DNA of 64,000 bases from an uncultured Christensenella sp. (GCA_910585955.1 CAJUGC010000003.1:158277-222276), one strand, 5' to 3'. Positions 17,190 to 24,706 are shown, numbered from the stretch's first letter. The notes: a model not told the origin generated them from the letters alone. A program made the numbers and translations.

Positions 17190-18732
17190 ACATATAGTTC
17201 TCTCTCCGTACTTTACCGCCCTCTGTGACTTCATAGTAAACTTCGGCAACTTTTCCCTCCCAATATTCATACGGCACACCTACCGTTTTACCGTTAACTA
17301 TTGCTTTATTTAAAAAGTATAATTTTTGCGATATCAGCTCATCGGTATGCTGCAAATACTCACTCAGCACTTCATGATATTCAAATATATTATTAACACA
17401 CAGTTCGATCGTATGTGCAAATTCATGAAGATAAGGATCAAGCATTCCATCCCAATAGTAATGATACGGATTTAGCAAGTTTTCAATGGGTTCATTACAT
17501 AATACCAGTTGAGCTAATCCGCCATCGAAATTAATACTTCCATACTTACTATTGGCCTCGCCTACACTATTGTGCAAATTTCCGAAATAATCATCCATAC
17601 TGTAAGAAACCAATATACTATCGTATTCTTCCAATAATCCCTGCACTTCGGGGATATCATACGCATAGACTTTATGATCGACTGTGGAATTAATAGGGTG
17701 TGTTTCTTGGATGTTTTCTTTTGTCAACGGTACAGTAGTAAAATATTCGTCAATTTGGAAATCCGCAAGCGCCAAATCATTTAACTCAAACGAGATTTTT
17801 TCTGTGACCATTTGACATATTTGCCGTTCAGTGTCTGTCATCTTATAGTCTACTTTTATTTTACCGTTACCGTCTCGTGTAGTAAGCTCTGCGTTAAGCT
17901 CCGTTACATAAACGATTAATATTTTATATTTATGCCTATTCTCGGAAATCCATTTGGCATACAACTGCGTACCGACGTTATAAAACAACTCGTCGCCTAC
18001 TACTATATTCCCGTTACTGTCGGATACCTGTTGCGTTAAAAATTTATCCGCATACCAACCTCCGAATGTTGCGTGCGCACGGTTCGGCACTGCAAATACG
18101 GTGTCTTCGAGTTGCCCATAAGTCAGAGAAATAGTTTCCTCCTCGCAGTTGCTATCCGCAAATTTGTAATTATATTTGTATACGTTTGTTATTGCTTCAA
18201 AGATTGCCGTTATAGTTTTGTTTTCGATAAAAATGTCATGACGAGTCGGTTCTTTTACTCCGTCCGACCACCCCACAAACCGATACCCTCTGTTAGGCAC
18301 TGCTGTTACCGCTAATGTATCGTCTCCATACTTACCGCTCTGTATAAGCTCGCCTTCTATTTCCCCATACGCGTCTGCTGCATATTCCACTTGAAGCGTT
18401 ATCCGCGCAAACATTGCATAAAAGCAACTGTCTTCTCTTACATTTTCCACAATTCGTTCCGCACGGGTTACAGTTTCGTCGCTGTTTTTTTCTCCGTCCG
18501 ACCATCCTGCAAAATAGTAACCTATATCTGCTATCGCGATTACTTTCTGTGTGCTTTCACCCGCATTTATGGTTTGATGCGTGTTTCCTTCAATTCTTCC
18601 GCCCTGCTCGGCATTAAACACTACGCTGTAAGTTATGCGCTCGTTATCGGTCGTATTTCCACAAGCAGTGCAACCCCCGAATGCCGCAAAAATAATTATA
18701 GAAATTATGATGTAACTGATGCTTCTTTTCAT
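17140..18732 (-). CDS. InlB-repeat surface lipoprotein with HEFAH metalloprotease motif (frameshifted at the 3' end)
   Basis: 530 residues from the ATG at 18732 (AAAGGAG 8 nt upstream; promoter at 18755). Lipoprotein signal with Cys 21 after FGG. Two divergent InlB B-type repeats (about 35-108 and 112-180, each with GWSDG) and a third related repeat (FGGWYADK, about 200-262). From 265 on a domain with HEFAHTIE (H436, E437, H440) and a downstream EYHE suggests a zinc peptidase; DYFGNLHNSVGE and DGGLAQLVLC lie before it. The last 12 residues (WSYRRHAICVIR) are out of character: at an AT-dinucleotide tract the frame slips and a fourth repeat is lost into another frame. Cargo of the mobile element; likely surface-exposed. 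Confidence 0.75.
   Translation of the reverse strand: MKRSISYIIISIIIFAAFGGCTACGNTTDNERITYSVVFNAEQGGRIEGNTHQTINAGESTQKVIAIADIGYYFAGWSDGEKNSDETVTRAERIVENVREDSCFYAMFARITLQVEYAADAYGEIEGELIQSGKYGDDTLAVTAVPNRGYRFVGWSDGVKEPTRHDIFIENKTITAIFEAITNVYKYNYKFADSNCEEETISLTYGQLEDTVFAVPNRAHATFGGWYADKFLTQQVSDSNGNIVVGDELFYNVGTQLYAKWISENRHKYKILIVYVTELNAELTTRDGNGKIKVDYKMTDTERQICQMVTEKISFELNDLALADFQIDEYFTTVPLTKENIQETHPINSTVDHKVYAYDIPEVQGLLEEYDSILVSYSMDDYFGNLHNSVGEANSKYGSINFDGGLAQLVLCNEPIENLLNPYHYYWDGMLDPYLHEFAHTIELCVNNIFEYHEVLSEYLQHTDELISQKLYFLNKAIVNGKTVGVPYEYWEGKVAEVYYEVTEGGKVRRENYMYIYIWSYRRHAICVIR
17178..17190. repeat. AT-dinucleotide tract (6.5 units) at the frameshift point
   Basis: Thirteen alternating A/T bases inside the coding sequence of the InlB-repeat lipoprotein. 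The upstream frame and the frame of the lost C-terminal repeat differ by exactly what one added AT unit (or two removed) would correct. Such tracts are typical slipped-strand sites. Confidence 0.8.
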
Positions 18733-18754
18733 AATATCTACTCCTTTTAATTTA

Positions 18755-18783
18755 ATTATATCATATATTTCCAGAAAAATCAA
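18755..18783 (-). promoter_or_regulatory. Sigma-A promoter of the InlB-repeat lipoprotein
   Basis: Minus-strand TTGATT (18783-18778), 17-nt spacer, TATAAT (18760-18755). The short leader ends in AAAAGGAG before the ATG at 18732. Confidence 0.75.
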
Positions 18784-19006
18784 GTGCCGCTCCGAGCAAT
18801 CCAAAACCTTGCCGCAAAGGCTAACTTATAACACCGTTTTCGGACATATAATGAATCTTTAAAATAAATTAAAAAACTTTTATCAAAAGTGGGTGTAGAT
18901 ATGCCGAATTTTCTCTAATAAGTGTAAGGTTTATCTAATCGGAGGTAAAGTTTCAAATGTAAACGCTTTATGTTATAAAAAGATGAGGAGATTTAAGGAG
19001 GAATTT

Positions 19007-19219
19007 ATGGAAAACAAGGTGCTTTTTACGGTGGCGGAGGTCGGTAAAATGTTCGGCATAGGAAAACCGAAAGTATATGACCTGATAAAAAACGGCTATT
19101 TGCCCGCGCTAAATCTCGGCGGTTTGAAAATCAAGAAAAGCACGATAGACGAGTTTTTATCGACGTATGAAAATTGTGATTTTACCGATATGAAAAATGT
19201 TGTTAAAATGGCGGCATAA
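19007..19219 (+). CDS. Excisionase-like small helix-turn-helix protein
   Basis: 70 residues from the ATG at 19007, which has AAGGAGG 6 nt upstream; an in-frame ATG at 18983 would put that ribosome site inside the gene and is rejected. The sequence FTVAEVGKMFGIGKPKVYDL followed by IKNGYLPALNLGG is the MerR-like winged helix of the helix-turn-helix_17/excisionase group, ending with KIKKSTIDEFL. It sits 12 nt before the integrase gene, the usual place for a directionality factor. A repressor role is possible instead. Confidence 0.8.
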   Translation: MENKVLFTVAEVGKMFGIGKPKVYDLIKNGYLPALNLGGLKIKKSTIDEFLSTYENCDFTDMKNVVKMAA

Positions 19220-19231
19220 TAAGAAACAAGT

Positions 19232-20533
19232 ATGGCAGAAATAAAGATAAGAAAAAGGGAACGGACAAACGGTGGAGCTGTTTACGAGTACAGGTTTGAA
19301 ATAGCAAGCGTAGACGGACAGCGCAAATGGATCAGTAAAAGCGGTTATAAGACAAAAGGCGAAGCGAGACAGGCAGGACGGGAAGCTCAAATCCAATACG
19401 AGAATTTCGGACACGTTGTAGAAAAAGATAGAATATCGTATGCCGATTTTCTTGATTGTTGGATTGAAAATGATTGCAAAATCGACTTGAAGCCGAATAC
19501 CGTAAGCGGATATGTAAACACGATAAAAAATCATATCAAACCGAAGTTAGGCAAATACAAGCTAAAATCTATCAGTCGGGAAATTCTGCAAGCCTTTATC
19601 ATCGATATGTACGACGCAGGTTTTTCGTATAATTCCATAACGAGCATAAAAGGAATACTTACCAAAAGTTTTAATTACGCTGTCGATCACCATTATATCG
19701 CTTACTCTCCGGCTGTGCGCTTGAAAACACCGAAAAACAGAATACCCAAAGTTCCGACTCGCTCAGCCCCTCACGTCTATATCAAAAAGGAAATAATGCA
19801 AAAGATATTCGAGCGTTTCCCCGAACGGCATCCGAGCCATATACCCTTGAAGCTCGGCTATGAGTGCGGGTTGCGTTTGGGCGAAGTTTTCGGCTTATGT
19901 TGGGACGATATCGACTTTCGGAAGAAACTGATTTATGTCAACAGACAAGTGCAATGGATGCAAGATGAGAAGCGTGATACTTTGGACAAATTGCAAAAAA
20001 ACGGCACTTCCGAAAGCGGAAACGGATATTGGTATTTTGCAGAACCGAAGTATAAGTCTTATCGCGTAATCGAAATAAGCGACGAACTGAATAATTTGCT
20101 CATACGGGAAAGAACAAGACAGTTACGCGCAAAAGATTATTACGGCAATTTCTATACCAACTATTTTGCCGACAACCCGTTAATTCTCGAAGGCAAACAA
20201 CCGAAATACCCTATCGGCATAAATAAGATCGGTAACAATGAAGAGGATTTCCCGATATACTTGGTCTGCGTAAGAGAAAACGGGACGTTTATCAGTCCGA
20301 GAACGATGCAGCACATTGCACGAAGCATTAAGAAAGACATTTTCAAGGATTTTGATTTCCACTCCCTACGGCACACGCACGCAAGTATGCTCGCCGAAAT
20401 AGGCATAGACCAAAAGTACATACAAACACGCTTGGGACACTCGGACATAAAACTTACTATCGACGTTTACGAACACACAACGGACACGATGAGAGAGCGC
20501 GGAAGAAAGGCAATAAACGATTTGTATATGTAG
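19232..20533 (+). CDS. int: Tyrosine recombinase (phage/ICE-type integrase)
   Basis: 433 residues. Arm-binding-type N-terminus (1-60), SAM-like core-binding domain (about 68-155), catalytic domain (about 180-425). The catalytic set is visible: R215 in CGLRLGEV, H377 and R380 in HSLRHTH, H403 in LGHSD, and nucleophile Y413 in TIDVYEHTT. An insertion of about 40 residues (300-345) separates the catalytic boxes. Full-length and apparently active. With the excisionase-like gene it forms the recombination module of the 4.9-kb element bounded by the repeats at 16926 and 21799; AT-rich compared with the flanking host genes. Confidence 0.93.
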   Translation: MAEIKIRKRERTNGGAVYEYRFEIASVDGQRKWISKSGYKTKGEARQAGREAQIQYENFGHVVEKDRISYADFLDCWIENDCKIDLKPNTVSGYVNTIKNHIKPKLGKYKLKSISREILQAFIIDMYDAGFSYNSITSIKGILTKSFNYAVDHHYIAYSPAVRLKTPKNRIPKVPTRSAPHVYIKKEIMQKIFERFPERHPSHIPLKLGYECGLRLGEVFGLCWDDIDFRKKLIYVNRQVQWMQDEKRDTLDKLQKNGTSESGNGYWYFAEPKYKSYRVIEISDELNNLLIRERTRQLRAKDYYGNFYTNYFADNPLILEGKQPKYPIGINKIGNNEEDFPIYLVCVRENGTFISPRTMQHIARSIKKDIFKDFDFHSLRHTHASMLAEIGIDQKYIQTRLGHSDIKLTIDVYEHTTDTMRERGRKAINDLYM

Positions 20534-20605
20534 GAAAAATATTACTGAATAATTTTAAAAAGTATTTCGACTTATCAAATCAACGTTCTTACAGTTGAAT
20601 TAACC

Positions 20606-20634
20606 TTGACTATTGACTGCAAAATGGGTATAAT
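20606..20634 (+). promoter_or_regulatory. Sigma-A promoter of the Fic gene
   Basis: TTGACT (20606-20611), 17-nt spacer, TATAAT (20629-20634). The ribosome site AAGGAG and ATG at 20656 follow directly, so the Fic gene is expressed independently of the integrase. Confidence 0.78.
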
Positions 20635-20655
20635 ATACGAGAAGGAGTAACGGCT

Positions 20656-21564
20656 ATGTCTAAAAAAATGGAAGAACAACAAAAGTACATAGACATCATT
20701 AGCGAGATAGAGGATAGCTATGCACTTATGAAAAAAGTTCGTCCGCTTACGGCAAGCGAACTCAAATATTTCAATAATGAGTTTTCAATCAGCGCAAGTC
20801 ATAACTCAAACGCTATAGAAGGCAATACCTTTACTTTCGATGAAACGAAGCTCTTGATTGAAAAAGGAATAGTTACGGGCGCACATTCTTTGAGAGAGAG
20901 TGAAGATATAGTCGGCTATAAACAGGCATTCGATTTTCTCTATGAATCGGTTAAGGAAAAGAAGCCGATTACCGAAGAATTTATAAAGCAAGTCCACAGC
21001 TTTGTATTGCGTGGCGACGAAGAAGCCGGCAAATACAGGACGATACAGAACTATGTCGGCAACTTGACGAGAATAGTATATACGCCTTGCCCGCCTTCAC
21101 AAGTTCCCGAAAAGATGAAAGCGTATGTGGCAGAAGTGCAAGCCGATTGCAAGCACAACGCCGAGTTTGCAGAGCAGGGGCAGTTTAATTGGGTTGAGTT
21201 GTTTCATAACTTTGCCAAGCATCATATCGAGTTTGAAAACATACACCCGTTTGTTGACGGTAACGGCAGGACGGGAAGATTGCTTTTAATCTATGAAATG
21301 ATTTCATTGGGGCTTTTACCTGTCGATGTGCGGTATGAAGAACGTGATAGGTATTATGCGGCGATAAAAGCGTACCGCGATAAAGAAAAATACAGTACAC
21401 GCCCCGAAAGCAAGACGGAAGGCATGGCAAAGTTGCTTGCCGAAAGCGAACTCGCAAGTATGAAAATATGGCTGTCCATATATTCGGGTAGCGGTGCATC
21501 GCAAGCGGAGTCAGATGATGACGGTGGTGCGGGAAGCGGTGGCGGCTCTGATATAGAGATGTAA
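20656..21564 (+). CDS. Fic family protein with N-terminal inhibitory helix
   Basis: 302 residues. The Fic core motif HPFVDGNGRTGR (197-208) is complete, with catalytic H197, so AMP-transfer to target hydroxyls is expected. The N-terminal helix carries the inhibitory motif S-x-x-x-E-G (S51-G56, SNAIEG), which places it with class II autoinhibited Fic proteins that need no separate antitoxin. The last 20 residues are a Gly/Asp/Ser-rich tail. It is the last gene of the mobile element, next to the right attachment site. Cargo role (host modulation or defence) is inference. Confidence 0.9.
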   Translation: MSKKMEEQQKYIDIISEIEDSYALMKKVRPLTASELKYFNNEFSISASHNSNAIEGNTFTFDETKLLIEKGIVTGAHSLRESEDIVGYKQAFDFLYESVKEKKPITEEFIKQVHSFVLRGDEEAGKYRTIQNYVGNLTRIVYTPCPPSQVPEKMKAYVAEVQADCKHNAEFAEQGQFNWVELFHNFAKHHIEFENIHPFVDGNGRTGRLLLIYEMISLGLLPVDVRYEERDRYYAAIKAYRDKEKYSTRPESKTEGMAKLLAESELASMKIWLSIYSGSGASQAESDDDGGAGSGGGSDIEM

Positions 21565-21582
21565 TAATTGAAAAAAATCAAT

Positions 21583-21620
21583 TAAAAATGTGGACGAGAA
21601 TCTATTTTCGTCCACATTTT
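21583..21620. terminator. Hairpin terminator after the Fic gene
   Basis: AAAATGTGGACGA pairs with TCGTCCACATTTT (13 bp, loop about 10 nt), ending in a T-run. It also contains two of the five GTGGACGA repeats described below. Confidence 0.6.
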
Positions 21621-21694
21621 AGGTGTTTGAAATCTATATTTGAATAAAAACTCTCGTCCACAATTTTTTCAAACGTGGACGAAATGTGGACGAG
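21590..21694. repeat. Cluster of five GTGGACGA repeats next to the right attachment site
   Basis: GTGGACGA occurs on the plus strand at 21590, 21675 and 21686 and inverted (TCGTCCAC) at about 21609 and 21655. Pairs form two hairpins. Position 105-210 nt inside attR is where tyrosine-integrase arm-type sites are found in lambda-like and Tn916-like elements. No such cluster is seen at the left end. Confidence 0.55.
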
Positions 21695-21743
21695 ACGCGG
21701 AAAAGAGACCGAAAACAACCCTATGGTTTTCTTAATACGATAA

Positions 21744-21774
21744 AAGGGCTTCTGTATTTTGTACAGAAGCCCTT
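21744..21774 (-). terminator. Element-borne terminator now serving the GGGtGRT gene
   Basis: A 13-bp perfect stem (AAGGGCTTCTGTA with its complement, loop of 5) is followed on the minus strand by TTTTATCG. It lies 25 nt after the GGGtGRT stop codon, inside the mobile element. Confidence 0.75.
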
Positions 21775-21798
21775 GCTTTACTACTATATATTGTGTTT

Positions 21799-21828
21799 TT
21801 ACTTTGCAAGAGCCTCTTGCACGGCAAC
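21799..21828 (-). repeat. attR of the integrative element (30-nt core, within the GGGtGRT gene)
   Basis: Identical over 30 nt to 16926-16955. It contains the last nine codons and the stop of the GGGtGRT gene. The gene therefore stays intact after integration, its end being supplied by the element. Confidence 0.8.
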
Positions 21829-22803
21829 TGCAACGGCGACGGTTGCGCCGACCATAGGGTTGTTGCCCATGCCGATGAGACCCATCATTTCGACGTGAGC
21901 AGGCACGGAGGACGAGCCTGCGAACTGCGCGTCGGAGTGCATTCTTCCCATCGTGTCGGTCATGCCGTACGAAGCGGGACCGGCCGCCATGTTGTCGGGG
22001 TGGAGCGTTCTGCCCGTACCGCCGCCCGAAGCGACCGAGAAATACTTTTTACCGTTGTCTACGCAAAGCTTTTTATAAGTGCCTGCGACGGGATGCTGGA
22101 AGCGGGTCGGGTTAGTGGAGTTGCCGGTAATGGACACGTCTACTTTTTCCGAGTCCATAATAGCCACGCCCTCGCGAACGTCGTCGGCGCCGTAGCAGCG
22201 GACTTTCGCCTTTTCGCCGTCCGAGTACGGAATTTCCTTGACTATTTTAAGCTCGCCCGTAAAATAATCGTACTTCGTCTGCACATAGGTGAAACCGTTT
22301 ATGCGCGAGATTATCATCGCGGCGTCCTTGCCGAGACCGTTGAGAATGACTCTGAGGGGTTTTACACGCACCTTGTTTGCCGTGCGCGCGATACCTATTG
22401 CGCCCTCGGCAGCAGCAAAGCTCTCGTGTCCTGCGAGGAAGCAGAAGCACTCTGTCTTTTCGTCGAGGAGCATGGAAGCAAGATTGCCGTGTCCGAGACC
22501 GACGGCGCGCTGTTCGGCAACCGAGCCGGGCACGCAGAACGCCTGAAGCCCCTCGCCGATAGCGACAGCCGCGTCGGTAGCTTTCTTGCAACCCTTCTTT
22601 ATGGCAATCGCACAACCTACGGTGTAAGCCCACGAAGCGTTTTCGAAAGCTATGGGTTGGGTGGATTTGACTATCTTGTCTACGTCGATACCGTTATCGA
22701 GACAGAGCTTTCTTGCCGCCTCGAGATCCTTTATGCCGTTTTCTTTTAAAGCGGCGTTGATTTTATTTATGCGCTTTTCGTAACCTTCAAATGTGACACT
22801 CAT
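21799..22803 (-). CDS. GGGtGRT family protein
   Basis: 334 residues. The eponymous motif GGGTGRTLHPDN is present (about 257-268), followed by SYGMTDTMGRMHSD and the C-terminus GATVAVAVAVQEALAK. The family has no established biochemical role that I know of; it regularly neighbours NifU-like scaffold proteins, as here (14 nt after the gene at 22817), so a role with iron-sulfur clusters is a reasonable guess. The 3' end is the integration site of the mobile element at 16.9-21.8 kb and is kept intact. A weak TIM-barrel-like periodicity is possible but not shown. Confidence 0.88.
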   Translation of the reverse strand: MSVTFEGYEKRINKINAALKENGIKDLEAARKLCLDNGIDVDKIVKSTQPIAFENASWAYTVGCAIAIKKGCKKATDAAVAIGEGLQAFCVPGSVAEQRAVGLGHGNLASMLLDEKTECFCFLAGHESFAAAEGAIGIARTANKVRVKPLRVILNGLGKDAAMIISRINGFTYVQTKYDYFTGELKIVKEIPYSDGEKAKVRCYGADDVREGVAIMDSEKVDVSITGNSTNPTRFQHPVAGTYKKLCVDNGKKYFSVASGGGTGRTLHPDNMAAGPASYGMTDTMGRMHSDAQFAGSSSVPAHVEMMGLIGMGNNPMVGATVAVAVAVQEALAK

Positions 22804-22816
22804 AATGCACCTCCCA

Positions 22817-23509
22817 TTAGTTCTGACGCGGGTCGATGTATTTCGCCGCCCCGTCGAATCTGCCGTATGTGCCGCAAGAGGTCTTATAAGCCTCGTCGGG
22901 GCTCATACCCGCCTTGATCTTGTCCATCATTACGCCGAGCTTGACAAACGAGTAGCCTATCACCTGGCTGTCCTTATCGAGAGCGAGTTTGGTGATGTAG
23001 CCCTCCGCCATTTCGAGATAGCGCACGCCCTTTGCCTCGGTCGAATAAATAGTTCCTATTTGAGAACGGTGTCCCTTGCCGAGATCCTCGAGACCCGCGC
23101 CCACTTCGAGGCCGTCGTCCGAAAACGCCGACTGCGTTCTGCCGTAGACAATCTGCAAGAAAAGCTCGCGCATCGCGGTGTTTATCGCGTCGCACACAAG
23201 ATCGGTGTTGAGCGCTTCGAGAATGGTCTTGCCGGGCAGTATCTCTCCCGCCATAGCCGCAGAGTGCGTCATGCCCGAGCAGCCGAGCGTCTCGACGAGC
23301 GCCTCGCGTATTACGCCCTCTTTGACATTTAAAGTGAGCTTACAAGCGCCCTGCTGGGGAGCGCACCAGCCGACGCCGTGCGTAAGACCGCTTATGTCCT
23401 TGATCTCCTTTGCCTGAACCCACTTGCCTTCTTCGGGAATGGGAGCGGGACCGTGGTTGGGTCCTTTCTTCACGCAAAACATCTCTTCGATTTCTTTACT
23501 GAAACGCAT
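22817..23509 (-). CDS. NifU/IscU-like iron-sulfur scaffold protein
   Basis: 230 residues from the ATG at 23509 (GGAGG 7 nt upstream); longer frames are rejected. Cysteines in GWCAPQQGAC, ETLGCSGMTHSA and TSCGTYG fit the IscU-like fold (the central ETLGCSGMT is the scaffold hallmark). An additional region of about 90 residues after the core distinguishes it from short IscU. First gene of an operon with GGGtGRT. Promoter TTGTCT-17-TATACT at 23580-23608. Cluster binding is known for the family; the target in this host is unknown. Confidence 0.85.
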   Translation of the reverse strand: MRFSKEIEEMFCVKKGPNHGPAPIPEEGKWVQAKEIKDISGLTHGVGWCAPQQGACKLTLNVKEGVIREALVETLGCSGMTHSAAMAGEILPGKTILEALNTDLVCDAINTAMRELFLQIVYGRTQSAFSDDGLEVGAGLEDLGKGHRSQIGTIYSTEAKGVRYLEMAEGYITKLALDKDSQVIGYSFVKLGVMMDKIKAGMSPDEAYKTSCGTYGRFDGAAKYIDPRQN

Positions 23510-23579
23510 AGATATTCCTCCATTGATTTGTGTGATTTGAAAGAGCATTCGGGCGTCTTCCCCGTCGCTCACGCCTTTC

Positions 23580-23608
23580 AGTATACCACACGAAAGAAAA
23601 TAAGACAA
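23580..23608 (-). promoter_or_regulatory. Sigma-A promoter of the NifU-like/GGGtGRT operon
   Basis: Minus-strand TTGTCT (23608-23603), 17-nt spacer, TATACT (23585-23580). The -35 box lies in the 3' arm of the terminator at 23605-23633. Confidence 0.7.
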
Positions 23609-23633
23609 CCGTTTAAATGCGGTTGCCTTAAAA
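23605..23633 (-). terminator. Terminator of the small gene pair 23644-24706
   Basis: On the minus strand GGCAACCG pairs with CGGTTGTC (8 bp, one G-T), followed by TTATTTTC. It lies about 15 nt past the stop codon at 23644. Confidence 0.6.
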
Positions 23634-23643
23634 AATTATTCAG

Positions 23644-24135
23644 TCAAAGTTTAGTTCTCGACAAAAGTTTCAAATCTTTCTCGTCTATTCCCGTATCAAA
23701 ATCGGGAACACCCAAAGGTTGAGGAAACAGCACGCACCACTCTCCGTTTATAGCCCGCTCGCTTACGACAAATCCCGTCATTCCCTTATGAGCTCCGCGG
23801 CGCGCATACTTTTTATTTTCTACGATAAGTTCCACCTCGTCATGCTCTTCGAGTTTCATTTTTCTAAGTTCGGTATGCTCGAAAAAATTCGGCTTTTCCA
23901 TTGCTTCTTTCATGACGGAAATCATAAAAGACGGCATCGGGCTTGTTGCCGTAAGATACTTATCTTCTATAGGCAATACGGCAAAATCCCCGCTGTTTTT
24001 ATCATTATAAAACACTGTAAGCCATTTTCCGTCCGGCATACGACTTATGATAGAACAATTACAGCCTTTGTGTATGTTTCTGACCATCAAAAAATCCGCT
24101 TCTTCTTTTAATATTGCATTTACGAATTCTTGCAT
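23644..24135 (-). CDS. Small protein with KOW/DUF4926-like C-terminus, possible immunity protein
   Basis: 163 residues from the ATG at 24135; its ribosome site GGAGG lies in the last codons of the upstream gene, whose stop is 1 nt away, so translation is coupled. The C-terminal 60 residues (EEHDEVELIVENKKYARRGA, GMTGFVVSER, GEWCVLFPQP) look like the small SH3/KOW-type beta domain seen in DUF4926 proteins. The N-terminal 100 residues are not recognised. I recall DUF4926-like proteins next to DUF6883-type proteins as here; an immunity role is inference. AT-rich compared with neighbours. Confidence 0.5.
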   Translation of the reverse strand: MQEFVNAILKEEADFLMVRNIHKGCNCSIISRMPDGKWLTVFYNDKNSGDFAVLPIEDKYLTATSPMPSFMISVMKEAMEKPNFFEHTELRKMKLEEHDEVELIVENKKYARRGAHKGMTGFVVSERAINGEWCVLFPQPLGVPDFDTGIDEKDLKLLSRTKL

Positions 24136-24136
24136 T

Positions 24137-24706
24137 TTATCTGCCTCCATACGGCGTAGAGCAAACTATTACGCCTCTCGGATGTACAGTCCATCCGCTT
24201 GTAAATTCTATTTGTCTTCCGTCTACCGATAATTCTATCACAATCTCTATTCTTTGAAAGTATTTATCCAATCTTCCCAAATCATATAATCCTTTACTGT
24301 ATTTTTCTTTGGCTTGTTTTTCGAATTCTTTCTTTAAATTATAACTGTCGTCTATTGTCAGTCCCCAAGCTTCGAACATAACTTTTTTACCGTTTGCCCC
24401 GTATTTATCGGAAAAAATATAATCAGTGAATTTTCTTATGTCGCAATAGGCTGTTATAATCGGACGAAACGATTCCAAAGCATTGCAATCGCAAAAATTA
24501 TGTTGCGGAATTATAGGGCAGTTTATTGTTTTAAAATAACAACCGCTCAACGCAGTGCATTCTTTACAATGCCCTGCCATCGCAAGCAAATCCCTCATCG
24601 TATTGCGACTTCCCTCAGGTTCATCGGGAACACCAAAATGCGTTATTTGTTTCCATTCATCGAGATTGTTATCTGCCTCAAAATTGCCATATTGTATAAT
24701 ATCCAA
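24137..24706 (-). CDS. Cys-rich protein with DUF6883-like C-terminal domain
   Basis: 189 residues from a TTG start at 24706 with AAGGAGGGG 8 nt upstream. The middle has C47-x2-C50, H69, C72-x-C74 (GHCKECTALSG and HNFCDC), the arrangement seen at the end of phage minor head (Mu gpF/SPP1 gp7-like) proteins. The C-terminal 100 residues, with KFTDYIFSD, FEAWGLTIDD, YDLGRLDKYFQR and SGWTVHP, resemble the DUF6883 fold of toxin-like and phage-tail-end proteins. The gene is AT-rich and coupled to the next one. A remnant of a polymorphic toxin or phage morphogenesis protein is my reading, moderately unsure. Confidence 0.5.
   Translation of the reverse strand: MDIIQYGNFEADNNLDEWKQITHFGVPDEPEGSRNTMRDLLAMAGHCKECTALSGCYFKTINCPIIPQHNFCDCNALESFRPIITAYCDIRKFTDYIFSDKYGANGKKVMFEAWGLTIDDSYNLKKEFEKQAKEKYSKGLYDLGRLDKYFQRIEIVIELSVDGRQIEFTSGWTVHPRGVIVCSTPYGGR

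Noticed and set aside
19157..19534. Open frame of 125 codons on the minus strand over the integrase start
   Set aside because: Antisense to the integrase and excisionase-like genes; hydrophobic but without motif, promoter or ribosome site.
21799..21850. Short VAVAVAV coding repeat that could suggest a repeat array or CRISPR
   Set aside because: It is the alternating Val/Ala C-terminus of the GGGtGRT protein. No regularly spaced repeats of 25-40 nt are seen anywhere, so there is no CRISPR array.
23509..23608. N-terminal extension of 33 codons for the NifU-like protein
   Set aside because: The extension crosses the predicted transcript start and the -10 box, and the ATG at 23509 has a perfect GGAGG.
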